DNA of 64,000 bases from Thamnaconus septentrionalis (taxonomy: Eukaryota; Chordata; Actinopteri; Tetraodontiformes; Monacanthidae): contig CM020520.1 in assembly GCA_009823395.1 (NCBI GenBank), positions 962,501 through 1,026,500 on the forward strand. Reading direction: 5' to 3'. Below the pieces are notes generated by a model, which saw only the letters and a program-made list of their open reading frames with translations, made no database searches and had not been told where the DNA came from. Of this stretch, positions 46,669 through 55,011 are shown piece by piece (the stretch's first letter is position 1; every line of letters begins with the position of its first letter). Position numbers and translations under genes: made by a program.

Positions 46669-48951
46669 GCTCAGTTATTATCTCTGCCGGGCAAATCTGC
46701 CACCAGTCCCTCCAAACGATTCAGGGATAAGCCGATTGGATGACGTCTCCAGATTATTACCAGGCGTGGGTTTTGTCTTTGGCAACAGATTGGTCCTAAT
46801 TAACAAAAAAAAAAAAAAAAAAAAAAGGCACATTTTTTTAAAAAACATTCATTTTTTTCCCTGCCAAAAATGAGCAAAATGACAAAAAAAAAAGAAAAAC
46901 TCAGTGTGAAAAAGCAGTTTCTGACTCAGTTGATGACAAAAGTCCTACACATGTATATATAAATATAATTTACACGTGAGGATGTGATAATGGCTCCTCC
47001 AGCTGCACAGGCTGCGCCAGAGTCACATCAATTTTTCCCATGCGAGTGTTTTTCACGCTGCCTAATGAGGCAGAACCAGCTTTAAATGATGCTGCTCGCA
47101 GTCAGAGCGCGGCTGCTGGGGCTCTGCCGCCCGATGACTCCCTATAAATCCAAATCACTTGCCGGCCTTACATTAGACACACACCACTTTGGAGCATTTC
47201 TGCAATGCAAAGCGACATGAAAAACACATTTGCTTGCGGTTGCTGTGTGTTTGTCAGATTGCTCGGCTCTGCTCGGCTCTGCCGGGGCTCCATGAAGAGG
47301 TGTGAAATGACCCTGATGGTGCTCTCAGGATCTTCGCCTTAATAAACATGCAGCGTTCCCGCGGGAGAAACTCCAGTTTGGGCAAACGTGTGATTTGTTC
47401 TCCATTTCAGTGTCATTTTTTTTAAATCAAACTGTGACAGACTGAGTTAAGCAACTCCTGCGGCTGATCACTATCTGCCCCACTGCACCTCACAATCAAA
47501 GCCTTGTTTCAAGAAAACCAGTTTTACAGGCCTCCTGCAGTGAAGATGAGAGAGAGAAGAGAAAAGACAAGAAGCCTTTTCAAATGCGCTAAATTCAATT
47601 AAAACAATAAGAATTTAAAAACGCAATCTGCTTTGTTCAATCATCCAATTACGCCGCCTCTGTGTGGGCAGCTTTTAAAGCCAGCATAAAGCTTGCGGCT
47701 GCTCTCTACGCTGCTGCCACGACCACACCAGCTTTACTGATAAACTTGAAAGCTGCCTGTGATCCTCCTGGTAAACACTTGCTTGCTGGTGGAGAACGTC
47801 GGCTGGGCTCCAGACGTCCTCCATTTTTTTCTCCTACTCATCCTCTGGAGATTCTGCAGAATTACAGGAAGAAAAAAAAAAAAAAAAGGCTTCATTGCCA
47901 CTCAGATCAAGAGGAACGGCAGCGCCAGATCTGTTGATCTGTTCTCTCTCCCTGGAGGTGGGGATAAGGACACGAGTGTGAAACAGACTTAGAGCACAAC
48001 CGAGGAGAGGCCGTGCTTTGAGATTCAAAATATGCGGGCAAAGAAATGCAGCGTTGTGGTCAAGACAGCACCAACCCAGACCAGGACATTATCAAGACTA
48101 GAGAGTATCCAGACCGAGACCAGACCAGACCCAGACCAGACCGAGACATCTGGAGTTAGGACCAGGACCAAAGCAAAACTTTAAATGTCAAAGAAAAATA
48201 ACAACAAAACTGAAAAAAAAAATGACCAGTATCTTTTTTTAAATTCAAGTTTGTTTCTAAATCAAACTGCAACTGCATTTATTTTCAGCAAGGTACCTAG
48301 GAATAAGGAGACAGGGTGTCACTCTGTGTCACAAGACAGCAGCTGGATTCCTTCACTGTTATTATCTGTCATTGCAGTGTTGGCTGAGTCTTGTCTGGTC
48401 TTGATTAAAAAGCCAGAGACCAGACCCAATAAAAATGACCAGACCACGACCCTTAAAAAGTGAAGTGGTCTGGAGACCAAGACCAGTCTCGAGGGCTACA
48501 ACACTGGAAGGAAGTCTGTTTCCCTCTGATGATGTCTTGATGTTGACTTGGAGCAGACAGACAGACAGACAGACAGGCACACAGACAGGCAGACAGGCAC
48601 ACAGACAGGCAGAGCATCCTGTGGATGTGAGGACCGACTGGCCGGCGCTCACTCACCCACTGGAGACATCTCGGGCACGCTGGCCCTGTACGGCCCCTCC
48701 AGGAACTTTGGCTCGTTGTCGTTGATGTCCTGAACCTTGATGACGAACTCGGACTCGGGCTCTAAGGGCTTGTTGGTGATGATGTCCACCGCCTGGGCGC
48801 GCAGCGTGTAGTAAGGCTTCTCCTCCCGGTCCAGGCTCCGTAAGGCATGGATGTCCCCGGTCGTTTGGTCGATGGTGAAGATGGAGCCGGCGCCGTCCCC
48901 CGAGAGGGTGTACTTCACCTCACTGTCCCCCTTATCCAGGTCAGTGTGCAG
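10454..48951 (-). CDS. cdh12: cadherin-12-like type II classical cadherin (10 exons, 5' end missing)
   Basis: This span holds a single-pass calcium-dependent cell adhesion protein that acts at neuronal and other cell-cell contacts and couples through catenins to actin. Ten exons join in order 48657-48951, 45124-45243, 43108-43275, 40579-40766, 27538-27791, 23744-23880, 20597-20718, 16422-16539, 14453-14704 and 10454-11066. The inner exon lengths equal those I know for vertebrate type II cadherins. Visible motifs are the calcium-binding LDRE, DINDNEP, DADDP, DVNDNPP, DVDEPP and LLDRES, an uninterrupted membrane helix, [11 protein letters not shown] and [13 protein letters not shown]. From remembered sequences, EC1 to EC5 fit CDH12 better than CDH18, CDH22, CDH6, CDH10 or CDH8. 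Fish can have two cdh12 copies, and I cannot tell which this is. The signal peptide, propeptide and first strand of EC1 are absent from the window. The last exon appears frameshifted. Confidence 0.8.
10517..10558. repeat. CTG array (14 units) inside the last cdh12 exon
   Basis: Fourteen perfect CTG units on the + strand are CAG/GCA on the coding strand. Depending on the frame they give polyglutamine, polyalanine or polyserine right after the conserved GIFG of the catenin-binding tail. Confidence 0.97.
11067..14452 (-). other. cdh12 intron (TM exon to last exon)
   Basis: The intron is 3386 bp and interrupts the membrane helix. It holds CT (12184-12216) and CTC (about 12269-12295) repeats and no coding signal. 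Its 3' end is a pure C10 tract (11069-11078) against the acceptor AG. Confidence 0.85.
12184..12295. repeat. CT and CTC simple repeats
   Basis: A CT run at 12184-12216 and a CTC run at about 12269-12295 lie in the same intron, both pyrimidine-only on the + strand. Confidence 0.9.
14453..14704 (-). CDS. cdh12: cdh12 exon (window exon 9): EC5 end and transmembrane helix
   Basis: This 252-bp exon encodes [17 protein letters not shown] through LLCIVILL, in phase 1 to phase 1. The membrane-proximal part of EC5 holds the conserved cysteines (RVCGCETDG and LLTCSAEA). The segment [17 protein letters not shown] leads into the hydrophobic helix, which continues into the last exon. [13 protein letters not shown] is nearly identical to CDH12. 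The acceptor is TCGCAG and the donor is GTGAGA. Confidence 0.93.
15037..15080. repeat. CAAA tetranucleotide array
   Basis: About 11 perfect AAAC/CAAA units are present. Confidence 0.95.
15210..15262. repeat. CA and CAA simple repeats
   Basis: A CA run at about 15210-15230 is followed by a CAA run at about 15243-15262. Confidence 0.9.
15868..15954. repeat. GA-GT compound microsatellite
   Basis: About 27 GA units (15868-15921), then GCGCACGC, then about 13 GT units. The GA part is a pure purine mirror repeat. Confidence 0.95.
16422..16539 (-). CDS. cdh12: cdh12 exon (window exon 8): EC5, N-terminal part
   Basis: This 118-bp exon encodes [19 protein letters not shown] through NFTIRDFG, in phase 0 to phase 1. 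AGQQFSF and FTIRDFGNNTAG (joined with the next exon) match CDH12 (AGQQFSF, FTVRDFRNNTAG) rather than other type II cadherins. NFT and NNT are possible N-glycosylation sites in EC5. The acceptor is CAACAG and the donor is GTAAGA. Confidence 0.92.
17211..17455. repeat. GAGT/GAGA-rich minisatellite
   Basis: An irregular array is built from GAGTGAGA, GAGACAGA and GAGTGAGT blocks. The + strand is almost free of C apart from the CAG of GAGACAGA. Antisense open frames rich in Ser, Leu, Thr and His are by-products. Confidence 0.9.
18746..18779. repeat. GGA triplet repeat
   Basis: GGA/AGG triplets within a longer purine-rich tract extend to about 18960. Confidence 0.85.
19165..19722. repeat. 14-bp minisatellite with 6-bp insertion variants
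   Basis: The unit is GAGGAGTGAGCAGC (14 bp). Variants are GAGGAGTCAACAGC and a 20-bp form with an extra CGAGCA. Roughly 35 units span about 560 bp. The Ser/Leu/Ala-rich minus-strand open frames here only translate the repeat. Confidence 0.93.
19981..20340. repeat. 12-bp minisatellite (VTQS repeat when read on minus strand)
   Basis: About 30 units of GTGACTGACTGT, with GCC, GTC, ATG and GTT variants, form a 360-bp array. One unit near 20056-20060 has a 1-nt insertion. Since 12 is a multiple of 3, each frame reads a 4-residue repeat: Val-Thr-Gln-Xaa on the cdh12 strand and Cys-Val-Thr-like on the other. Confidence 0.95.
20597..20718 (-). CDS. cdh12: cdh12 exon (window exon 7): EC4-EC5 linker
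   Basis: This 122-bp exon encodes [16 protein letters not shown] through CENAKAGQ, in phase 1 to phase 0. The linker reads DINEFPPEL instead of the canonical DxNDNxP. CDH12 carries DVNEFPPE at the same place, so this supports the cdh12 assignment rather than decay. CENAKAGQ begins EC5. The acceptor is CTCCCAG and the donor is GTACGT. Confidence 0.92.
22602..22648. repeat. G-rich GGGA tract
   Basis: A G homopolymer run followed by GGGA repeats. It has enough G runs to form a quadruplex on the + strand. Confidence 0.85.
22823..22852. repeat. CA microsatellite
   Basis: About 15 CA units are read directly. Confidence 0.95.
23744..23880 (-). CDS. cdh12: cdh12 exon (window exon 6): EC4
   Basis: This 137-bp exon encodes [16 protein letters not shown] through NISVVATKL, in phase 2 to phase 1. 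LLDRES is the EC4 LDRE-type calcium motif. HNIS is a possible N-glycosylation site, and human CDH12 has an equivalent NFS here. The acceptor is CTCTCAG and the donor is GTGAGT. The acceptor's polypyrimidine tract is a CT/C-homopolymer mix (G run on the + strand, around 23885-23911). Confidence 0.92.
26056..26087. repeat. GT microsatellite
   Basis: GT repeats are read directly, ending in GAGTGTGC. Confidence 0.93.
26357..26411. repeat. CTG triplet array, intronic
   Basis: About 18 CTG units are interrupted once by CCG (CTGCCGCTG). Confidence 0.95.
27252..27289. repeat. short 12-bp direct repeat
   Basis: Three tandem copies of CCTCAGTTGG plus CC precede a divergent partial copy, about 250 bases from the EC3-EC4 exon. 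Confidence 0.9.
27538..27791 (-). CDS. cdh12: cdh12 exon (window exon 5): EC3 end and EC4 start
   Basis: This 254-bp exon encodes [18 protein letters not shown] through DLDAGSSPV, in phase 0 to phase 2. It has the EC3 LDFE calcium motif, the EC3-EC4 linker DVDEPPVF (the form usual in type II cadherins) and the EC4 DLD site. The phrase [18 protein letters not shown] matches the remembered human CDH12 apart from one residue. The acceptor is CCGCAG and the donor is GTGAAG. The arginine codon is split AG|G with the next exon. Confidence 0.93.
28843..28866. repeat. GT microsatellite
   Basis: About 11 GT units are read directly. Confidence 0.9.
29543..29564. repeat. AT dinucleotide repeat
   Basis: About 11 AT units follow an ACACAC stub. 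The sequence is self-complementary. Confidence 0.95.
29820..30366. repeat. polypurine GGA/GAA minisatellite
   Basis: About 550 bp is built from GGAAGGAAGGATGGACGGAG-like and GAGAGGAGAG-like blocks in variable order. The + strand is nearly all purine, broken only by the TGG and ACGG steps. Arg/Glu-rich + and Ser/Pro-rich - open frames of up to about 250 codons are repeat translations. Confidence 0.93.
33427..33471. repeat. AGCAGCTCC repeat
   Basis: Short AGCAGCTCC and AGCTCCAGC blocks. No evidence of coding use was seen. Confidence 0.85.
34368..34612. repeat. CCT (GGA) triplet arrays
   Basis: About 245 bp of CCT triplets is broken by TCTCCT, CATG, CCACCT and CTTCTC interruptions. The + strand is almost wholly pyrimidine. 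Polyproline, polyserine and polyleucine open frames all come from this repeat. Confidence 0.95.
36578..36615. repeat. CCG triplet repeat
   Basis: GCCGCC triplets with two ACC interruptions, CpG-rich. Confidence 0.9.
39145..39180. repeat. GT repeat and G run
   Basis: About 14 GT units followed by a G homopolymer. Confidence 0.9.
40579..40766 (-). CDS. cdh12: cdh12 exon (window exon 4): EC3
   Basis: This 188-bp exon encodes [15 protein letters not shown] through GNIILKR, in phase 1 to phase 0. It begins EC3 with VPESS and carries the DLD calcium site ([14 protein letters not shown]). The following [15 protein letters not shown] resembles CDH12 (EYNIVPGDGG) rather than CDH18 or CDH22. The acceptor is CCACAG and the donor is GTAAGC. 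The next exon lies 12.8 kb away, across the largest complete intron in the window. Confidence 0.93.
42794..42832. repeat. CAG triplet array, intronic
   Basis: Thirteen perfect CAG units. Confidence 0.95.
43036..43060. repeat. ATC triplet repeat
   Basis: CATCATCAT run within 50 bases of the donor at 43107. Confidence 0.93.
43108..43275 (-). CDS. cdh12: cdh12 exon (window exon 3): EC2 end and EC2-EC3 linker
   Basis: This 168-bp exon encodes [17 protein letters not shown] through [11 protein letters not shown], in phase 1 to phase 1. NMDRE is the EC2 LDRE-type calcium motif and DVNDNPPRF is the EC2-EC3 linker. The segment [18 protein letters not shown] resembles human CDH12 very closely and contains a possible N-glycosylation site (NIS). 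The acceptor is GCCAG and the donor is GTAAGA. An ATC (His-like) triplet repeat and CAG tracts lie in the neighbouring introns but not in the exon. Confidence 0.93.
43276..45123 (-). other. cdh12 intron (within EC2)
   Basis: The intron is 1848 bp. A CAG array lies at 43549-43572. The rest is mixed-composition sequence with no recognised feature. Confidence 0.85.
43549..43572. repeat. CAG triplet array, intronic
   Basis: Eight perfect CAG units. Confidence 0.95.
45124..45243 (-). CDS. cdh12: cdh12 exon (window exon 2): EC2, N-terminal half
   Basis: This 120-bp exon encodes [18 protein letters not shown] through FSVDPKTG, in phase 1 to phase 1. The DADDP motif is the DxD calcium site at the start of EC2. 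The [13 protein letters not shown] segment is a hallmark of type II cadherins and is shared by CDH12 and CDH18. The acceptor is CCCGCAG and the donor is GTGATG, a weaker than average but acceptable donor. The split glycine joins exactly to the exon above (SPVG) and to the one below (TGVIKT). Confidence 0.93.
46632..46668. repeat. GTT triplet repeat
   Basis: About 12 GTT units are read directly. Confidence 0.95.
46805..46826. repeat. A22 homopolymer
   Basis: A pure A run. It has no recognisable retroelement body upstream. Confidence 0.9.
48055..48507. mobile_element. interspersed repeat rich in GACCAGACC, non-coding
   Basis: Many AGACCAGACC and GACCGAGACC steps fill 48080-48170, and the far end reads GGAGACCAAGACCAGTCTCGAG followed by GGCTACAACACTG. 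This layout resembles a short non-autonomous repeat family I have seen widely in fish genomes, and I do not name it. No open frame or clear terminal repeats were identified. Boundaries are approximate. Confidence 0.5.
48556..48613. repeat. ACAG/GACAGGCA repeat
   Basis: Tandem CAGA, CAGG and CACA tetranucleotides lie within 45 bases of the EC1 exon's donor. Confidence 0.9.
48657..48951 (-). CDS. cdh12: cdh12 exon (window exon 1): most of EC1 and start of EC2
   Basis: This 295-bp exon encodes [14 protein letters not shown] through VPEMSPVG, in phase 0 to phase 1. It covers EC1 except its N-terminal strand. It shows the calcium-binding LDRE of EC1 ([10 protein letters not shown]), the PESE motif (PLEPESEF) and the EC1-EC2 linker DINDNEPKF. 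The acceptor is a CTCTCAG just above 48951 and the donor is GTGAGT just below 48657. The acceptor is preceded by a long CT tract (GA repeat on the + strand, 48971-48998). The preceding exon, which should carry the RGWVWNQF-type adhesion strand with the two tryptophans typical of type II cadherins, was not found upstream in this window. Confidence 0.93.
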
Positions 48952-48967
48952 CTGAGAGACAACACCA

Positions 48968-48970
<3 letters not shown>

Positions 48971-48998
<28 letters not shown>
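48971..48998. repeat. GA repeat in the EC1 exon's acceptor tract
   Basis: About 12 GA units on the + strand give a CT tract on the transcribed strand, 20 to 45 bases ahead of the acceptor. Confidence 0.9.
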
Positions 48999-49001
<3 letters not shown>

Positions 49002-49564
49002 AGAGACATGAGAGCGGGGCGAGTGCAAACGCTGGCACAGATAAGGATTCGTGGGAAGCACGGGGAAGAGTTGTGGACCACGAGGGGTTCACGGAGACAG
49101 TCAAGGAAACTGACTGCGCTTCAAAGAAGAAGTATTGAAAAAAAACAAAAAACAGAGTCACTTGAAATCCTCGAGTCATGAGAAAAATAATAATAATAAA
49201 AAAGACTGTACTTGTGGAGCGTTCACAGATTAATGAGGCTAAATCTCTCATGAATAATGGATTCTCTCCCGCTGCAATTATGGCTCAGTGATAGCTGCTC
49301 AACATTGTGCTCAGATTCCCATTCAGCTCCACTCCAGCAGCTTCTCCTGTGTGAGTGGAGGGAGGGGGAGTTTTCTTTCTTTCCTTCTCTCCTTCTTTCA
49401 ACTTCCAAGTGGGGAAAGCTTGGATCATTAAATACTAGAGGTAAACACTTGGCCCTATCGAACGGTGTCACCTCTTCAGGACCGAGGTCCGCGACCAGAG
49501 GGACGCTCACAGAAACATCAGTGCTGCAGCCAGGAAACACCTCTGTTCATACAGATGCAGGGCC

Positions 49565-49568
<4 letters not shown>

Positions 49569-49604
<36 letters not shown>
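49569..49604. repeat. CAG triplet array, intronic
   Basis: Twelve perfect CAG units. Confidence 0.95.
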
Positions 49605-49606
<2 letters not shown>

Positions 49607-50309
49607 GATCTCTTTGTACAAAGACAAACACATTCTGGGCTGGCGGCAGAAACATTATTGACAGTGTGATGTTTACCTCCCTCAGCTGGTGCTAGCACGG
49701 CAGCTCAGAGCCGTTTAAGAGACGGAGGCGTCCAATGCAGCCCGGGTGCAACCAAACGTGATGCTACATTTATTACCACCTGCTCATCAATGACACGAAG
49801 TGAATACGAACGACACCGGTGGCAGTCAGCACAGGTAGGACACGGATGGATGGTCAGTCATACTGTGACTGGCTGTGACGCCGTACTCTGCTGTCATTGT
49901 CACCGAATGAATATTTAAATAAGCTCTTGCCTTGACACTTGGTGCAATAAATAGCAGGACCAGTCTGCAGTGAGGCAGTTATGCAAAGTCAAATGAATAA
50001 ATAAACAAATGTTAATGCAAATATGGACTCAATTCATTGTGCGTACAACAGCTACTGCTTAGCTCAGTGAATCGTAATGAATTTATTATGTGAACAAGCT
50101 GCTGGTGCTACAAACAGCAGGCCTGTGAACATAACTTATAATAAACCCATGGGTGTGCAAAGGGTCAAGTTACTCCCACACTGTTGCAACAAAATCTGTA
50201 TTGTACATTTCTAATGTATGTTTCACTCCTTCTGAATTAACTGGATAGAATCGAACCAACCTGTGTTGGCGGTGCATGGGGGTAACTGCACAACATATTA
50301 GGAAAGTAT

Positions 50310-51014
50310 CCGTCAGGCTGGGACTAGGGGCGGGACTCAGACGCAAAGGATTTGAGGACAAAAGTAAATTTATTACACTTGCAGAAGAAACTCCGAGTGA
50401 TAAAACAAAGAGGCTGTGAAACTCCTGGGAGGTCTAAGCTATCGGGGAAATAACTGAGAACACAAAATCACTCCAGGAGGCCAAAGGACTAGAGTCCAAA
50501 TCATCAAAAACCTAAATCTAATCCAAGGAGTTCACAAAATCACACGCAGGGAGGAAAAAGGAACAAAGCCTATAAAACCAAAAACAAACCTAGCCTGACA
50601 AACAAAATCACTCACAGGGAGGAAGAAACTCAAAACATAAATCGCCAGGCCGGGCAATATCTATTAGCGACTAACAAAACTTAAAGTTCACCAAAAAAAA
50701 AAAATCACTTGATCCCAAGGAACAATTTTCTTACAATGTAATCTCTTGGGCTGCGGCTGCATGCAGGTACAAGGCTGGCCGTCACAACCAAAGACACTCT
50801 GGCCCAAGACCAGGGAAACGCAGACTATTTCAACACACAGGGGAACAAGGCACAGGTGGAAACAATGGGTAATTGGGTCAGACGCACAGGTGGAAGATGA
50901 GGGGGGGGGGCGTGGTCTGAAGCGAGAGGAAGCTGAGTTAAGCTGTCAAAATAAAACAGGAAATGACCAGACAAAAACCCCAAGACCAGACTAAAGCTCA
51001 GCACGGTGTGACAC
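50310..51014. mobile_element. non-autonomous transposon-like interspersed repeat
   Basis: The sequence is A/C-rich with recurring modules: AAACTCCGAGTGA, ACTCCTGGGAGGTC, AAAATCACTC, CACAGGTGGAAACAAT, AAATAAAACAGGAAATGACC and ACAAAAACCCCAAGACC, ending in GTGTGACAC. This module order is typical of a non-coding repeat found in many fish genomes, probably a non-autonomous DNA transposon. No open frame is present. Terminal repeats and target-site duplication were not resolved, so the ends are approximate. Confidence 0.6.
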
Positions 51015-52286
51015 TGAAGACTGAAAACAACAGTGGGAGCGGCTTTAAGGTTGTCACTCTGTAGGAAGCCGAAAAGCCGACTGGAAAAACAAACAAACAC
51101 TAATTTACTCCAGAAAAATGCATAAGTGTAGCAATACAAAGTCAATTTGTTGCAGATAAGTGTTTCTATTGTCCTTGTTAACAAGTGCATGAAAACAGGC
51201 ACAAATTAAAACAAAAAAAATCTGTATTTCCCAAAAGTTAAAACTGGCCAGCGATACTATTGGCTCTCCCCAGGGCCACAGGCCCCTCCCACTGGATCAT
51301 ATCATCTATAATTGGAATTGATTCACACACGATCCATATTAGAAATGATTGAACTCCAGTTACACTTATGAAACAGACATGGGATACATGGATCAAAGCA
51401 TTCAGGCCCACTTCCCACCAGTCCTCCCATGTTAGCATGGTGGAGCTAGGTGCACTTAGCATGCCCTCCACTTTACACGCAGGCACCATAAAAGATGGCC
51501 TGAAGCTCTGCTGAGGTCCTTTGTCACTGGACACAAGCAGGGAATAGTGCTGCGGTAAGCAAGCGGATCATTGGCTACAAACAAACTCACACTTTGCTGT
51601 CTTTAAATGATAAACAGTTCACTCAGAATCACACCAGTGTGTGTGTGTGTGTGTGTTTCTATACATGTGAAAGGGGGGGCGGGGGGGATGGCACAGGAAA
51701 CTTGAAGGGATTAATATCCACACACCCGCATGCAGTTCTCCCCTCAACCAGCGATGCATAATCTCTTGGTTATTGTTCAAAACAACCTGGGACACACACA
51801 CACACACACACGTCCTCTCACACAAACACTGGGTGTAATCTAATTGGTGAGTCCGTGCAAATTGCCAAGTTCGCACACACACAAGCACAGCATCACACTC
51901 CTGGTGCATTATCCATAGTTTTTCTAATAAATGGGAGTGATTTTTGAGAGCATGGCCCCTGCTGGATGAGGTCCCACAACATTCTCTGCAATGAGCACAA
52001 CACTTGAAATGCATATTATTTATTGGCCATGAAGTCCTTAATAATGCATGTGTCACCTCCACAGACGGGGGTGGTGGAACAAAGGGGGCTGTCAAGCATT
52101 TTGTCACAAACATCCAATGAGTTGCAGGCCAGACAGGTCAAATCTTTGCATTGTTTGATGTGAAGCATTTATTTCAACATGACGATGTGAACAATTACAG
52201 CATGTTTTGAACGCCATCTCAAACACCTTTGACCTTTGAGTCTGTCTCATCAGTCTAATAAATGCTAAACAGAAATACGACAAAAA

Positions 52287-52288
<2 letters not shown>

Positions 52289-52331
<43 letters not shown>

Positions 52332-52340
52332 CACACACAC
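52289..52340. repeat. CA microsatellite
   Basis: About 25 CA units with one CG interruption. Confidence 0.95.
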
Positions 52341-52534
52341 CCCAACACCTATTGGATGGAAATCAAGCATTGCACTCGCTGCATGCAGGACATGGGAGCC
52401 ATAAGCCCCAACTGCAATTCAGCTGATCCTATCAGCCTTCCCTTATCAGCCTCCACCAATCACAGCAGGTGGTGTCTTTACACCTGACTCTGTCATCCAC
52501 CCATTTCTGCCACAGCGCTGCAGCACCCAGGATG

Positions 52535-52558
52535 CTGCTGCTGCTGCTGCTGCTGCTG
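52535..52558. repeat. CTG triplet array
   Basis: Eight perfect CTG units. Confidence 0.95.
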
Positions 52559-53727
52559 ACGGCAACACTTTGCCACCACCAGCCGAGCTTCCACCTGCCT
52601 GCCAGCTCCAAAACGCTCTAAATTGGCTGATATGTCACCTGATTTTTAACCCCCTATTTTTTTTTTTGTTTTGTTTTTTTATCAGACCTGCTTCACCCTG
52701 GCCTTCATCACAGTCTGTTTTGTTGAATAAATATCTTTGTCACAACAAAAGCATATCTCTGATATGTTTAAACACTTGGCTTCACTCGTGCTATTAAAAC
52801 ACAGGACCAGCAGGATACACATTGTGAAGGAAAGGTATAGGTGGTGGGATGCCACAGCTTTGACCCTCCTGGGTGCAGGGCCAGGAAGCCGTTGTAAAAT
52901 GTTGTAATGTTGTAAAAAGTTCTGTAACTTTATTTGTCCAGAATTCTCAACGGTTTGGGCTGTGCTGGCGCGCTGGGCAGAAATCGGGAGTTCAATCTCT
53001 TCCATGATGTTTTTGGATCGTCTGAAGTCTGAATTCTGGCTCAGACCATTTGATCACAGTCCTAATTATCTGAAACACGAACAAAATAAGTCATTGGTCG
53101 TCCCCTCGGTAACGGAAGCAACATATTGTTTGGTGCTTTATTGCGTTCCGCGCTGCCTGCTTGCTGACAGCTGTGTTATCGCGCCGTCCTTCAAAGCTGC
53201 GTTTGTGGGAGCCCAATTGCATTTTCTCAATCACAAATCTGCTTTCCCCCCACCGGCAGCACCCTCACCCCCTGCATGGTATTTGTGTTGGGCTCTACGT
53301 TGTAAATCTTGTTACACCAACACAAACATTTTCCCCTGCTCCTGCACAGATGATGCTATCGGCTGGGTATCAGATGGGACGTGCTGCAGAGGCCTGAGTG
53401 ACTTGGTGAAGGTAGGTGATGGCTCTATTCTGAGCCGGTTCCTTCTCCTCTGTCTGAACGGTGTTGGCCTGTGTTGGAATGTGTGCCCGCCTGCTGTGGA
53501 CGTGATTGCGATGCTAGTTGGAGCTCTGAAAATTGCTGCCTGTGTGTGATGCAGGATATCAATACTCATTTCTTCAGGGGGTTGACTTTCAATGGCGCCG
53601 TCAATTTATCACTCATCACAAGGCCAGGGAGCTTCCTGATTGGTTGGCGGCTGTGGGGAAGTTGAGTGTCTGCCTCACTGATGCAGCTCTGGGCTGCTGA
53701 GGACAGAAGTTGCTAGAAAGTCTTGAG

Positions 53728-53730
<3 letters not shown>

Positions 53731-53763
<33 letters not shown>
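53731..53763. repeat. ATC triplet repeat
   Basis: Eleven CAT/ATC units are read directly. Confidence 0.95.
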
Positions 53764-53764
<1 letters not shown>

Positions 53765-54170
53765 TGTCTTTGAATGCATGTGCGTGCGTCCACTCTGAGT
53801 TAGATTGAAAGAGTCGTTGGGGTTTGCAGTTTGAAGTTTTCTAGTTGTCGTGGTTTAGTTTTTTTTTTTTTCTTCAGAAACTGTGCCGGCCATTTTGTTG
53901 CTATTCTTGCTGTAATTGACTGGAATGAATGACTGGACAGCTTTTGAAGCAGTGTGGGGGAGAACCCTGGCATTAGCGACCCCTGCTGCAATGTTCTCCT
54001 CAAAACAAAAGGAGAAAAAAAAGTTCCAGGACATGAATTGTGTGAAGTCGCAGTCGGCTCCATCACACTCTATTTTTAACAAAAGACTCAATAGTTACGG
54101 AGCAACTGCTGCATAATTCTGTGATTGCAGGAGCACATCTATTTTACACTACCGGCACAATCAGAAGCTG

Positions 54171-55011
54171 CTACTGTTCCTCTCTTTCTCCTTGACGTCC
54201 TCTGTTGAATGTCCTTGTCTTATCTGATGCCTTTCTTCTTGCTTTCTTCTTTGCTGTCCATTGTGGCTGAGCTGCTGTGCAGTCTCCTCCTGCATGAAGT
54301 GTTGACTCCACATGTGTGTGTGTGGTGCCTGTAGTATCTGAGCTAATGATGACCTTGCTGTATTTCTCCATATAAGGTGCTGTTATTCCTTTATATGGTC
54401 TAGTGCGGATGTGGCCGGTCCAGTACATTGCGCTCCCTCTCGGGGTATCGAGGGGCTTTCCATAGGATGCATGGTCCCCTGGTTTATCGGGGTATTATGG
54501 GGTGTAGGTGATGTTAGCATTAGATCACTGGAGTTGTTCACATCTGACTGCGAGACCTCCCTCGGGCAAAATCTGGACGCCTGACTGATATCTGGCTTGC
54601 TTTCTAACAAATCTTTTTGTACGACCAAGTCGGTGTCAACGGAGACTCCTTCAACATCGACTGGACACATTTCAGATCCTGGCCAGGATGTGGGCCAGTG
54701 GGGGAAATGTCAGCGCTGGCTGTGTATTTCAGCTTGGAGTCAGTCTGCTCATAAAAGTTGTTGCTTAAAGCGTCACCCGCCTTGACCGCAGTGTTGAAAT
54801 ATTGAAGAGGGTCACCTCTGGCGCGCCTCCCCTGCGACTCACACCAAGTCTTGAAACAGGGCAGGGAAGTTTTACAGCTGAGTTTTCTACCTTGTATCAG
54901 CGCTGGCCGCTTGCCCGGCACAGCAGGAGCTCCGCCCGCTGCCCGCACAGCCCAACAGGTGAGTGGCCTTTCATTCCTCCATTGCTGAAGCTGCCTGGTT
55001 AATGCTTGCAA
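54171..55011 (-). pseudogene. possible decayed transposon open reading frame, family unknown
   Basis: Three overlapping minus-strand open frames (54604-55011, 54383-54670, 54171-54428) cover 840 bp with few stops and little simple repeat. The translated pieces look like ordinary protein composition: Arg/Gln-rich start, then Ser/Pro/Thr-rich, then basic (TAKKKARRKAS). They would need frameshifts to join. No catalytic motif, zinc finger or cadherin similarity was seen. It may be an old retroelement ORF1 or gag-like remnant, or chance. Confidence 0.25.

Larger units (their letters stand above)
45244..48656 (-). other. cdh12 intron (EC1 to EC2)
   Basis: The intron is 3413 bp with CAG (45899-45916), GTT (46632-46668) and A22 (46805-46826) repeats. 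A GACC/AGACC-rich interspersed element lies at about 48055-48507, next to the EC1 exon. Confidence 0.85.
51015..52960. other. intronic stretch with GT, CA and CTG repeats only
   Basis: It contains GT (about 51639-51656), CA (about 51790-51811), a long CA array (52289-52340) and CTG (52535-52558) repeats. No gene, RNA or transposon could be recognised. Confidence 0.5.

Noticed and set aside
52962..53549. 195-codon plus-strand open frame in the upstream intron
   Set aside because: It has no recognised domain and no clear start or splice context. It might be old repeat sequence but cannot be assigned.
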